NCBI RefSeq assembly: GCF_900110215.1
Contig: NZ_FOCX01000003.1
Span: forward strand, 186,001 to 250,000
Source of the DNA: Halorientalis persicus
GTDB taxonomy: Archaea; Halobacteriota; Halobacteria; Halobacteriales; Haloarculaceae
Reading direction: 5' to 3'
DNA: 64,000 nucleotides
Each line of letters opens with the position of its first letter. The stretch's first letter is position 1. Positions 27,887-37,229 of this stretch are shown one piece after another. A program made the position numbers and the translations under genes. The notes beneath the pieces are model-generated. The model made no database searches, was not told the origin of the DNA, and was given only the letters and a program-made list of their open reading frames with translations.

Positions 27887-29098
27887 ATGCTCGAACTCGA
27901 CGACGTAGAGGCCGCCAGAGAGCGGGTCGCCGAGACCGCCAGGCACACGCCGCTGGAGTACTCCCACAGTTTCTCGTCGATGACCGGTGCGGCGGTCCAC
28001 CTGAAACTGGAGACGTTCCAGCGGACGGGCGCGTTCAAGATCCGCGGTGCGACCAACCGGATCGCGACCCTCTCCGACGCGGAGCGCGAGGCTGGTGTCG
28101 TGACGGCGAGCGCCGGCAACCACGCCCAGGGGGTCGCGCTGGCGGCCACGAAGGCCGGCGTCGACTCGAAGATCGTCATGCCCGACCCCGCCCCGGTCTC
28201 GAAGGTGAAGGCGACGCGGGCTTACGGAGCCGAGGTCGTCCTCCACGGGGAAGACTACAGCGAGGCCGCCGACCACGCCCACGAGCTCGAACGCGAGGAG
28301 GATCGCACCTACGTTCACGCCTTCGACGACCCGATGGTGATGGCCGGACAGGGTACCATCGGTCTGGAGATCGTCGAGGACTGTCCCGCGGTCGAGACGG
28401 TCGTCGTCCCCATCGGCGGCGGCGGACTCATCAGCGGTATCGCAACCGCCGTCAAGGGCCGGAACCCGGACGTGCGCGTGATCGGTGTGCAGGCGGAGGG
28501 GGCCTCCAGCGCGGCCGCGTCGCTGGCGAAGGGCGAGATCGTCGAGCGCGACAGCGTCGAGACCATCGCCGACGGCATCGCCACGCGGCGGATCGGCGAC
28601 GAAACCTTTCCGATCATTCAGGAGCGCGTCGACGAGGTGGTCACCGTCTCCGACGAGGAGATCGCCGTCGCGCTGACCACACTGCTAGAGCGCTCGAAGA
28701 CCCTCGTCGAGGGGGCCGGCGCGGTCCCGCTGGCGGCCGTCCTCGAAGCGCGGTTCGACTACGCCGACGACGAGGTGATCGTCCCGGCGCTCTGTGGCGG
28801 GAACATCGATCTCAACACGCTCACGACGGTGATCCTCCGCGGGCTGGTCACGACCGGTCGCTACCTGCGACTCCGCACGGTCCTGAAAGACCGGCCCGGC
28901 ACGCTGGAGGAGTTGACGACCATCCTCTCGGAACACCGGGCGAACATCTACGCCATCCGCCACGACCGCACGTCTCGGGACGTGGCGATGAACGACGCCG
29001 AGGTCGAACTCGACCTCGAAACGCGGGGCCACGACCACGTCGAGACCGTACTGGACGCACTGGAGAATGCGGGCTACGAGACCGAGGTCCTGCTGTAG
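27887..29098 (+). CDS. ilvA: Threonine ammonia-lyase
   Basis: A 403-residue PLP enzyme that deaminates threonine to 2-oxobutyrate, the first step of isoleucine synthesis. The PLP lysine is at about residue 51 (GAFKIRGATN); the phosphate-binding glycine loop is IGGGGLISG near 180. Residues ~325-403 form an ACT-type regulatory domain (LRTVLKDRPGTLEELTTIL). It resembles the short biodegradative/archaeal type with a single ACT domain. ATG 27887 gives the usual N-terminus. Confidence 0.95.
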   Translation: MLELDDVEAARERVAETARHTPLEYSHSFSSMTGAAVHLKLETFQRTGAFKIRGATNRIATLSDAEREAGVVTASAGNHAQGVALAATKAGVDSKIVMPDPAPVSKVKATRAYGAEVVLHGEDYSEAADHAHELEREEDRTYVHAFDDPMVMAGQGTIGLEIVEDCPAVETVVVPIGGGGLISGIATAVKGRNPDVRVIGVQAEGASSAAASLAKGEIVERDSVETIADGIATRRIGDETFPIIQERVDEVVTVSDEEIAVALTTLLERSKTLVEGAGAVPLAAVLEARFDYADDEVIVPALCGGNIDLNTLTTVILRGLVTTGRYLRLRTVLKDRPGTLEELTTILSEHRANIYAIRHDRTSRDVAMNDAEVELDLETRGHDHVETVLDALENAGYETEVLL

Positions 29099-29102
29099 CC
29101 TC

Positions 29103-30062
29103 TCAGACCCCGTCGAGAAAGTCGGCCGCTCGTTCGCGTCCAGTCTCGATCAGATCGTCGACGAACGCGGGACTGCGGTCCAGTTTCGAGGCGTAGCCCA
29201 GGTCGCCGTCGAAGCCGATCCGTCGGACTTCGGTGTGACGGAACTCGCCGTCGGGTAGGTGCCCTGCGGCGACGAACTCGTTGATTTGTTCGACCATGTG
29301 GAGTTCCTGGTTGAGCGAGAGGTTGCCGGCGAGTTCGTTGCGCCGGTCGGCGATCTCCCGCATCGAGGTCGGCTCCCCGTCCCGGGTCTGGGGGTTGATC
29401 TGGACGACCCACAGTTCGTCGGGTTTCCGCTCGGGTGAGACGTGATAGAGGTCACGGATCGGTGGGTTCTGCGAGAAGAGGCCGTCCCAGTGTTCGTCGC
29501 CGTCGATCTCGACGGCCGGGAACAGCTGCGGGACCGCCGCCGACGCCAGCACCGCCTCGGGAGTCACGTCGGCGTTGGTGAACGTCTCGAACGTCCCGGC
29601 CTCGATGTCGACCGTGCCGACGACCAGTTCGGGGGCCGCGGCGGTCGCCAGCCCCGGCACCGCATCGAAGTCGACGACTGACTCCAGCGTCCGCTGGAGC
29701 CGGGCCTGCCCCCAGCCCGTGAACGGGTGCTGGTGCGGGCTGATCTCGGGGAACGGGACGCCCATGTTCTCGAACCGGGTGGTCCAGACCAGCGTGTCGT
29801 TGCCCGCGCGGTCGGCGGGGGTCGAGGCCGCCAGTTCGTCCCAGAGGTCCGAGAGTACTTCGGGCGCGGTCGTGTCGTCTGCGAGGTAGCCGTACCAGCC
29901 GGCCAGCGCCGCGAACGCGCCGCCGGAGGTGCCACTGAGGCCGACCAGTCGGTCGCCTCGGTCCTCGATGGCCGGGAGCAATTCCGCCAGTACGCCGGCG
30001 GTGAACGCGGTGTGACTGCCCCCGCCCTGGCACGCGATCGCGACGTTCGCCTCGTCGCTCAT
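29103..30062 (-). CDS. Patatin-like phospholipase/esterase
   Basis: A 319-residue protein with the patatin catalytic elements: oxyanion-hole GGGSHTAF near residue 12, nucleophile elbow GLSGTSGG near 43 (Ser in GxSxG), and a DG dyad in HWDGLFSQNPP near 210. No signal peptide, so it is cytoplasmic. The start at 30062 (MSDEANVAIACQGGG) fits the family. It converges with ilvA, 4 nt apart. The substrate (phospholipid or other acyl ester) is unknown. Confidence 0.88.
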   Translation of the reverse strand: MSDEANVAIACQGGGSHTAFTAGVLAELLPAIEDRGDRLVGLSGTSGGAFAALAGWYGYLADDTTAPEVLSDLWDELAASTPADRAGNDTLVWTTRFENMGVPFPEISPHQHPFTGWGQARLQRTLESVVDFDAVPGLATAAAPELVVGTVDIEAGTFETFTNADVTPEAVLASAAVPQLFPAVEIDGDEHWDGLFSQNPPIRDLYHVSPERKPDELWVVQINPQTRDGEPTSMREIADRRNELAGNLSLNQELHMVEQINEFVAAGHLPDGEFRHTEVRRIGFDGDLGYASKLDRSPAFVDDLIETGRERAADFLDGV

Positions 30063-30092
30063 ACCGGTGCTCGTCGGTCGGCCCACGTAACT

Positions 30093-30947
30093 CTACTCGT
30101 ACGTCGACAGGTGACCCCCGGCCCAGGTGAGGTCCTCGCCGTCGAGGTGCTGGCCGTACTTCGAGAACCCGAGCGTGAAGAGGTTCGCCACGTCGACGGG
30201 CTCCATCATCTCTTTGACCTGTGACTCCCCGAGCATCACGTCCTCGACGACCTCCTGTTCGGTGATGCCTCGCTCCTCGGCGGTGTCGGGAATCTGATCG
30301 GTCACGAGTGGCGTCTTCACGTAGCCCGTCGAGACGGTGAACGCGCGCAGGGTGCCGTCGCCCTCCGCCGCGATGGATTTCGTCAGCCCGCGCAGGCCGA
30401 ACTTCGAGGTGATGTAGCCCGCCTTGTCCTGGGTCGCGGTGTGGCCGTGGATCGAACACATATTCCCGATCGCTCCCACGCCGTCCTCGGTCTCGCGGAT
30501 GTGGGGCATCGCGAGCTTGGCGATCAGGAACGGGGCCCGGAGCATCACGTCGTGCATCAGGTCGTACTTCTCCATCGGGAACTCCGGCAGCGGCGAGATG
30601 TGCTGGAGGCCCGCGACGTTGGCGACGTAGCGCAGGTCGCCCAATTCGGCGGCCTCGTCGACGATTCGCCGCACGGCCTCGTCGTCGGTCAGGTCGCCCG
30701 CGATCTCGTGAATCTCGCCGTCCACGTCCAGCTTCTCGGCCTTCTCGGTCGTGCCGGCCAGTCCCTCTTCGTCCACGTCGGTCGCCGCGACGGCGAGGCC
30801 GTTCTCGGCCAGTGCCACGGCGGACGCGCGGCCGATGCCCGAGCCCGCGCCGGTCACCAGCGCCACGCTGTCGGTCGTGAAGCGGTCGTCGTCCAGAGTC
30901 AGAATGCGGTCGGCCGTGAGTTCGGGGGGTTCGACGCCGTCGGTCAT
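30093..30947 (-). CDS. Short-chain dehydrogenase, 3-hydroxybutyrate dehydrogenase-like
   Basis: A 284-residue SDR. The cofactor loop TGAGSGIG is at ~32-39, NVAG near 109, catalytic Ser in NMCSIHG and the YxxxK pair in AGYITSK. An Asp after strand 2 (ATDVDEEG) points to NAD. Overall pattern resembles D-3-hydroxybutyrate dehydrogenases (PHB turnover). It has an N-terminal extension of about 25 residues before the Rossmann fold. Start 30947 is supported by a TTTTTCGG box about 28 nt upstream. Confidence 0.85.
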   Translation of the reverse strand: MTDGVEPPELTADRILTLDDDRFTTDSVALVTGAGSGIGRASAVALAENGLAVAATDVDEEGLAGTTEKAEKLDVDGEIHEIAGDLTDDEAVRRIVDEAAELGDLRYVANVAGLQHISPLPEFPMEKYDLMHDVMLRAPFLIAKLAMPHIRETEDGVGAIGNMCSIHGHTATQDKAGYITSKFGLRGLTKSIAAEGDGTLRAFTVSTGYVKTPLVTDQIPDTAEERGITEQEVVEDVMLGESQVKEMMEPVDVANLFTLGFSKYGQHLDGEDLTWAGGHLSTYE

Positions 30948-31011
30948 GGCTAACCCCTCACCGGCCAGCCGAAAAAGCGGGCGGGTGCCGGCAGACCTCT
31001 CCACCGCCGGC

Positions 31012-31020
31012 ATTTAAGTC
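31012..31020 (+). promoter_or_regulatory. TATA box of ridA
   Basis: ATTTAAGTC centred about 28 nt upstream of ATG 31043, a good haloarchaeal TATA match for a leaderless transcript. Confidence 0.65.
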
Positions 31021-31042
31021 TGCGCCGCCCCCGGTAGCGGGT

Positions 31043-31420
31043 ATGAAACGCACCGTCAGTACCGACGACGCGCCCGCCGCGGTCGGCGCCTACAGCCAGG
31101 CCACCGCCACCGACTCGCTGGTGTTCACCGCCGGCCAGATCCCCCTCACGCCGGACGGCGACCTGCTCGACGACGCCCCCATCGCCGACCAGACCGAGCA
31201 GGCCCTGGACAACCTCGCCGCCATCCTCGACGAGGCCGGCGCGACCATGGACGACGTGTTGAAAGTCACCGTCTATCTGGCCGACATCGACGACTTCGAG
31301 GCCATGAACGAGACCTACGCAACCTACTTCGACGACGAACCCCCGGCCCGCAGTGCCGTCGAAGTCGCGAACCTCCCGAAAGGCGTCGGCGTCGAGATCG
31401 AGGCCGTCGCCACGACCTGA
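31043..31420 (+). CDS. ridA: RidA family enamine/imine deaminase
   Basis: A 125-residue RidA protein. It hydrolyses reactive enamine/imine intermediates made by PLP enzymes such as threonine deaminase, so its presence about 2 kb from ilvA is fitting. The family signatures AVGAYSQA, FTAGQIP and the C-terminal PPARSAVEVANLPKGVGVEIEAVA, with the substrate-carboxylate Arg, are intact. Its stop overlaps the next start by 1 nt. Confidence 0.95.
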   Translation: MKRTVSTDDAPAAVGAYSQATATDSLVFTAGQIPLTPDGDLLDDAPIADQTEQALDNLAAILDEAGATMDDVLKVTVYLADIDDFEAMNETYATYFDDEPPARSAVEVANLPKGVGVEIEAVATT

Positions 31421-31632
31421 TGGACCCCCGTCTCAAGTCGAGCCTGCTGTGGGGCCTGGTCGGCGGGCTGGCCTTCCTGGTCCTGTTGCAGGGGTACGAA
31501 CTCGTGAGTACCGAACGGGTGGCCTGGCTGGTGAAATTCGCCGTGGCGGCCCTCGTCGTGATCGGCGCGACCGGGGTGAGCTACCTCTACCAGTTCGGGC
31601 TGCCGACGGACGCCCCAAAGGGTAAACGTTAA
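31420..31632 (+). CDS. Small two-helix membrane protein downstream of ridA
   Basis: A 70-residue protein with two hydrophobic helices (~8-28 and ~37-57) and a basic C-terminus (APKGKR). Its start overlaps the ridA stop (TGATG), so it is translationally coupled. No function is recognised. Confidence 0.7.
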   Translation: MDPRLKSSLLWGLVGGLAFLVLLQGYELVSTERVAWLVKFAVAALVVIGATGVSYLYQFGLPTDAPKGKR

Positions 31633-31659
31633 ACGCAGAACGGCGATAGGCTCAGGTGA

Positions 31660-31741
31660 GCCAGGATGGCCGAACGGTAAGGCGCACGCCTGGAAAGCGT
31701 GTTCCCTTCCGGGATTCTGGGTTCAAATCCCAGTCCTGGCG
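31660..31741 (+). tRNA. tRNA-Ser (GGA anticodon)
   Basis: An 82-nt type II tRNA. Acceptor stem GCCAGGA/TCCTGGC with discriminator G; D-arm GCC...GGC; anticodon arm CACGC-CTGGAAA-GCGTG with anticodon GGA at 31692-31694; long variable arm (TTCCC...GGGAT); T-arm CTGGGTTCAAATCCCAG. CCA is not encoded. Its last 26 bases plus the next base are repeated exactly at 31895-31921. Confidence 0.96.
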
Positions 31742-31742
31742 T
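31716..31742 (+). repeat. Putative att site, left copy (tRNA-Ser 3' end)
   Basis: A 27-bp direct repeat covering the T-arm and acceptor 3' half of the tRNA gene plus one base. The identical second copy is at 31895-31921. This is the usual footprint of tyrosine-recombinase integration into a tRNA 3' end. Confidence 0.75.
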
Positions 31743-31894
31743 GTCTGTGACGAGCAACCCGTGAGCGACGCCGACCGTCAGCGAGGCGTCGCTCACTCCT
31801 CGCGAGTCACGACCGACAGTGGATTTGAAGCCCTGGAAGACGCAGCCCCGGGAGCGCAGTGAACGGAGTGAGCGAGCACCCCGGACCGTCTTCC
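31743..31894. mobile_element. Tiny insertion between duplicated tRNA-Ser 3' ends
   Basis: The repeat period is 179 bp, leaving 152 bp between the repeat copies. No ORF of note. It contains a perfect 12-bp stem (31761-31772 with 31785-31796, 12-nt loop) and an 8-bp stem GGAAGACG/CGTCTTCC (31835-31842 with 31887-31894) that ends exactly at the right repeat. GGATTTGAAGCCC near 31821-31833 looks like an inverted, imperfect T-arm. It could be an integration remnant or a minimal integrated element mobilised in trans. Confidence 0.55.
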
Positions 31895-31921
31895 TCTGGG
31901 TTCAAATCCCAGTCCTGGCGT
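31895..31921 (+). repeat. Putative att site, right copy
   Basis: Exact 27-bp copy of 31716-31742, without the 5' part of a tRNA. Structured element copy E begins within 2 nt of its end. Confidence 0.75.
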
Positions 31922-32030
31922 ACCACCTTTTTACTTCGTCGGGTGGCGGCACGGCCGCCACCCTCCTCGCAAAAACGTGGGCGAAAAACGGGCCGAACTC
32001 GCGGCGTCGCCGCGAGTTCGGTACGATACC
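31922..32030 (+). repeat. Intergenic multi-hairpin element, copy E
   Basis: Left arm CCACCTTTTTAC at 31923; perfect 10-bp hairpin with loop ACG 31941-31963; right arm GCAAAAACGTGGGCGAAAAA 31969-31988; perfect 13-bp hairpin with loop GTC 31993-32021; terminus GGTACGATACC 32020-32030. Its last hairpin shares its outer 11 bp and terminus with copy C. Confidence 0.85.
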
Positions 32031-32037
32031 CTGCCTC

Positions 32038-32155
32038 AACCGCACAGCTACCGCACAACTACCGCACAGCTACCGTACTGCCACCGGCACAGCTACCGTA
32101 CTGCCACCGGCACAGCCACCGCACTGCTCCCACTCCGCTCCCGCTACCGCCAGGA
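32038..32155. repeat. Degenerate short tandem repeat
   Basis: About ten imperfect units of 11-12 bp built on CCGCACAGCTA / CCGTACTGCCA. Two adjacent 23-bp units (about 32064-32111) are identical. It lies between element E and the DUF6159 gene and does not encode anything recognisable. Confidence 0.7.
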
Positions 32156-32211
32156 CTGCCGGACGCGACAATCCAAAACAGATATGTGATTTCTGCGTCA
32201 AAAGAGCCCGT

Positions 32212-33033
32212 ATGGGGATATTTAGCCGCCTGAAGATGGGCTGGAACCTGTCGATGGACAGCCTCCGCGTCCTCCGCAAGCAACCGGAACTGACACTGTT
32301 TCCGGTGATCAGCGGCGTCGCAGGGATGCTGTTCATCGCCCTGCTGTTCGGTGGATCGTACGTCCTCGACCTGTTCGAGGGCACCATGGCCTTCGTCGTC
32401 CTCTTCGTGTTCTACCTGGGGACGGCCTTCATCGCCTCGTTTTTCAACGCCGGGCTGGTCTACAGCGCCCGCGAGAGTTTCGAGGGGCGTGAGCCATCCG
32501 TCAAATCCGGCCTGGCCGCCGCCTGGCGACACAAGACGCCGCTGTTCGTCTGGGCAGTGATCTCGGCGACCGTCGGAATGTTGCTCCGGGCCATCGAGAG
32601 CGACGACAGCATCGTCAGCAGCATCATCGCGCTGGTCGTCAGCGTCGCCTGGTCGATCATCACCTACTTCATCATCCCGGTGATCGTCTTCGAGGACGTC
32701 GGCCCGCTGGAGATGTTCAAGCGCAGCGGCGAGACGTTCAAGAACACCTGGGGCGAGACCGCGGGCGCGAACTTCGGCGTCGGACTGGTCTCCGCGCTGT
32801 TCATGCTCGTCGGGCTGGCCGTCGCCGTCGCCGTCTTCTTCGCACTCGGCGGGTTCGGCGGTGGGCCCGGGTTCCTCGTCGCCGCCGCCATCGGCGTGGT
32901 CGTCGTCCTCGTCGCGACGCTGCTGTCGACGGCGCTCGGTGCCATCGCCAAGACGGCGCTGTACGTCTACGCGACCGAGGGCAAGCGTCCGCCCGAGTTC
33001 GACAACGTCGATTTCGACCGCGGTGCACGCTGA
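32212..33033 (+). CDS. DUF6159 family membrane protein
   Basis: A 273-residue protein with six hydrophobic segments. The N-terminus MGIFSRLKMGWNLSMDSLRVLRKQPELTLFPVISG and the central AAWRHKTPLFVWAVISATVG are typical of DUF6159, a widespread membrane family of unknown role. ATG 32212 was chosen because the frame upstream runs through the repeats and the tRNA region. A cytoplasmic acidic tail follows the last helix. Confidence 0.82.
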   Translation: MGIFSRLKMGWNLSMDSLRVLRKQPELTLFPVISGVAGMLFIALLFGGSYVLDLFEGTMAFVVLFVFYLGTAFIASFFNAGLVYSARESFEGREPSVKSGLAAAWRHKTPLFVWAVISATVGMLLRAIESDDSIVSSIIALVVSVAWSIITYFIIPVIVFEDVGPLEMFKRSGETFKNTWGETAGANFGVGLVSALFMLVGLAVAVAVFFALGGFGGGPGFLVAAAIGVVVVLVATLLSTALGAIAKTALYVYATEGKRPPEFDNVDFDRGAR

Positions 33034-33075
33034 CGGATCACCGCCTTTCTTGTAGTCTGGAAGTCATGTTTGGGT

Positions 33076-33468
33076 ATGAGCGAGCAGTATCGCGCCGACT
33101 ACCGATTGCTGGAGATGCGGGAACACCTCGGTGAGAACCCGAACGCCCTCGACGTACCGTGGGCGGAGTTCGTCGGCGACCGCTCAACCGAACAGATATT
33201 TCGGGTCCCGACCGCCGAGGCCACCGACGCGTATCTCGAACTCCAGGCCTACGGCGTCGACGCGTACGGCCACGAGGTCGTCGTGAACGACCGGGCGCTC
33301 TCGGGGTTCGACGTGCCGCCCGGCGACGGCTGGCAGTACTGGATGACGACGATCCAGGTCCCCGACCTCCGGGAAGGGGAGAACACCCTCCGTATCCGCC
33401 GCGATCCCGCCACACACGACGAGTTCGTCGTCGGGACGGTCACGGTGAACTGGCGCGAACCTGTATAA
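33076..33468 (+). CDS. Beta-rich haloarchaeal protein, unknown
   Basis: A 130-residue protein with no signal or membrane segment. The first ~25 residues are helical; the rest alternates short strands (AYLELQAYGVDAYGHEVVVN; NTLRIRRD; FVVGTVTVNWRE), resembling a small beta-sandwich with a partly carbohydrate-binding-like pattern. The family is not recognised with certainty. ATG 33076 was preferred over a TTG two codons upstream. Confidence 0.6.
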   Translation: MSEQYRADYRLLEMREHLGENPNALDVPWAEFVGDRSTEQIFRVPTAEATDAYLELQAYGVDAYGHEVVVNDRALSGFDVPPGDGWQYWMTTIQVPDLREGENTLRIRRDPATHDEFVVGTVTVNWREPV

Positions 33469-33523
33469 ATCCCCTCACGTCTCGGGAGACAGTCAAATCC
33501 GGGTCGGTACTGTGACCCGACAT

Positions 33524-34396
33524 ATGTCGACGCCAGCAGTGACGGAGACGACACTCGACACGACCGGACTGGAGTTCGCGGCGCTGACCTGCGGGGACGG
33601 GGACCGCGACGCCCTGCTGTTGCACGGCTTCCCCGACGCACCGCAGACGTTCGTGCCGCTGATGGACCGGCTCGCCGACGCGGGCTACACCTGTTATGCC
33701 CCCTATATGCGGGGCTACGGCGAGACCGAGCGCCCGCCGACCGAGCCGGGCAACTACTCGCCCATGCTGCTCGCCTCGGACGTGTTCGCGCTGACCGGCG
33801 AACTCGACGACCCCGACCCCCTCGTCGTGGGCCACGACTGGGGCGGGATGGCCGTCACGACGGCGGCTGTGGCGGGCGGGCAGGGACTGGGCACCTGCGT
33901 CTCGCTGGCCATTCCACCCAACTTCTGGTCGCAGTTCGACGACTACGCCACCCAGGCCATGCGAAGCTGGTACATGAACCAGTTCCAGGTACCCGGCCAC
34001 GGCGAGGAGATCCTCCGGGCCAACGACTTCGCGCTGATCGAGCGCCTCTGGCGACTCTGGAGTCCCGACTGGAACTACGACGACGATCATCTGGAAGCCG
34101 TGAAAGACACGTTCCGCACCGGCGAGACCGTCGAGGCCGCCCTGCGGTACTATCGGGACGTCTTCGATATGTTCCTGCCGCGTCGCCGGTCCGAACAGGA
34201 GATCGCCGGGATCGACGTGCCCACGCTCGTGCTCGCGGGCGCGCACGACGGGTGTATCGGGGCCGACCTCTTCGAGGGCGTCACCGACTGCTTCGACGCC
34301 CGTGCCGACCTCGACGTGCTGAACGACGCCGGCCACTTCCTGCACGCCGAACGCCCCGACGCCGTCGCCGACCGAATCCTCGCCTTCGCCGACTGA
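33524..34396 (+). CDS. Alpha/beta hydrolase, epoxide hydrolase-like
   Basis: A 290-residue alpha/beta hydrolase. The nucleophile elbow VVGHDWGGM (near residue 108) has Asp instead of Ser, as in epoxide hydrolases and haloalkane dehalogenases; HGFPDAP near 36 is the oxyanion HGxP motif; the catalytic His is in AGHFLHAE near 272. Epoxide hydrolysis is likelier than dehalogenation because the second-step motifs look EH-like, but the substrate is unknown. An in-frame GTG lies four codons upstream. Confidence 0.82.
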   Translation: MSTPAVTETTLDTTGLEFAALTCGDGDRDALLLHGFPDAPQTFVPLMDRLADAGYTCYAPYMRGYGETERPPTEPGNYSPMLLASDVFALTGELDDPDPLVVGHDWGGMAVTTAAVAGGQGLGTCVSLAIPPNFWSQFDDYATQAMRSWYMNQFQVPGHGEEILRANDFALIERLWRLWSPDWNYDDDHLEAVKDTFRTGETVEAALRYYRDVFDMFLPRRRSEQEIAGIDVPTLVLAGAHDGCIGADLFEGVTDCFDARADLDVLNDAGHFLHAERPDAVADRILAFAD

Positions 34397-34546
34397 TCAC
34401 TTAAACAGGGCTGCATTTCGGGGTCCGGTCGCCGACTGCCAGTGTGCGAACGCGACACACGGTCGCAGGAAACCCGTCGCAGGCGGCCGGATATTCGCCT
34501 CGGAGCGCCCTCATGAGCAGTCACTCGCTCGCCACCGGGACGATAC

Positions 34547-34555
34547 TTTTTTATA
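34547..34555 (+). promoter_or_regulatory. TATA box of the thermosome gene
   Basis: TTTTTTATA, a strong archaeal TATA element about 32 nt upstream of ATG 34583, giving a leader of only a few nucleotides. Confidence 0.7.
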
Positions 34556-34582
34556 GAAGCACTTTCAATCATTCGCTTGATT

Positions 34583-36262
<1,680 letters not shown>

Positions 36263-36413
36263 CCCCACTTTTTGCACGCTCGTCGCGCCGGAGGCGCGAC
36301 TCGCGGCAAAAACTTGGGGAAAAACGCTCCTCGCTCCCTGCGGTCGCTCGTCGGCGTTCCGCGCGCTCGGGCCTTCCGGCCCTCGCGTGCGGTGCAACGC
36401 CTTACTGCCCGCC
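36263..36413 (+). repeat. Intergenic multi-hairpin element, copy F
   Basis: Starts at the base after the thermosome stop with CCCCACTTTTT. Perfect 8-bp hairpin with loop GGA 36282-36300; right arm GCAAAAACTTGGGG 36306-36319; then an imperfect hairpin region and GGGCC/GGCCC (36369-36382). It ends GGTGCAACGCCTTAC, similar to copy A's GGTACAATACTTAC. The remaining bases to 36562 carry a TTACTTAAAC TATA-like box near 36524 for the next gene. Confidence 0.78.
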
Positions 36414-36562
36414 GCACCGCTCCCGAACCGCTCGCAGACCATACCTGCGTTTCGACTGCGTTCTCCTGCCGTCTCTGTACTCTATAGAGCCGTCCGTTCC
36501 GTTCTGATCGAAACGTATCAGAATTACTTAAACTAAAGCCGAGGCGTGGCCGAACTCCGGCC

Positions 36563-37015
36563 ATGTCCCGCTCAGTGGACCAGTCCGCCGACACAGAGGA
36601 GACCGTGTACGAGAAGTACGTCCTGAACGTCCGCGTCGTCGAAGTGACCGACGGCGACGACACACGCTACCGCTTCGAAGCGCCGGATCACTGCGGCAAG
36701 ACGTTCGAGGACCCGGAGATGGCGACGCTGTACGCCGACGTGTACTTCGACGTGAACGGCTTCGTCGAGTCGGAGACGGGCGAGCGAGGCGTCCCGCCGA
36801 AGATCATCCCGGCGGGGCGGGACACGATGGTGGCGTATATGCGGACGCTCCCCGGTGCGGACGAGGACTGGGTGAGCTGTTACTTCGCCGAGCGACCCGA
36901 CAAGATCAAGCGGCTCATCAGGAACGTCCGGGCGCGGGCGGAGAAGGTCCGGGCCGGCGTCGTCGAACAGGACGTGGCGGACCGGCACGGCTCGCGCCAG
37001 AACGTCGAGGGCTAG
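36563..37015 (+). CDS. Haloarchaeal conserved-looking protein, unknown
   Basis: A 150-residue soluble protein. The central part (YVLNVRVVEVTDGDDTRYRFEAP ... FEDPEMATLYADVYFDVNGF) is alpha/beta; the C-terminus is basic and helical (DKIKRLIRNVRARAEKVRAG). One Cys (~46) and one further Cys (~114). No family is recognised. It is probably a monocistronic gene with its own TATA-like box about 33 nt upstream. Confidence 0.65.
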   Translation: MSRSVDQSADTEETVYEKYVLNVRVVEVTDGDDTRYRFEAPDHCGKTFEDPEMATLYADVYFDVNGFVESETGERGVPPKIIPAGRDTMVAYMRTLPGADEDWVSCYFAERPDKIKRLIRNVRARAEKVRAGVVEQDVADRHGSRQNVEG

Positions 37016-37184
37016 TCGCGCCCCGGTCGCGACCCCGCTGTTTCTCACCTGACTTCCGAGCGCTTCCCGTAGCGACTCGCGGTTCACCCCTGCACGCGAG
37101 GAGTGTCAAACGTACTCACGCATAACGGTACGAAGCGACGGCGATTGTATTTACGCGCACGTATCTTCCTTCCCCCAACGTACT

Positions 37185-37193
37185 GGTAATATA
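37185..37193 (+). promoter_or_regulatory. TATA box of the PhoX-like gene
   Basis: TAATATAAA about 40 nt before ATG 37230, implying a short leader of roughly 15 nt. I see no recognised phosphate-response box. Confidence 0.55.
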
Positions 37194-37229
37194 AAGTGGC
37201 TTTGTACGTGCATCCTGCTGTCCGCCTGC

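Noticed and set aside
31656-31862. 68-codon frame across tRNA-Ser
   Set aside because: It translates the tRNA gene; the repeated GFKSQSWR peptide reflects the T-arm duplication, not protein homology.
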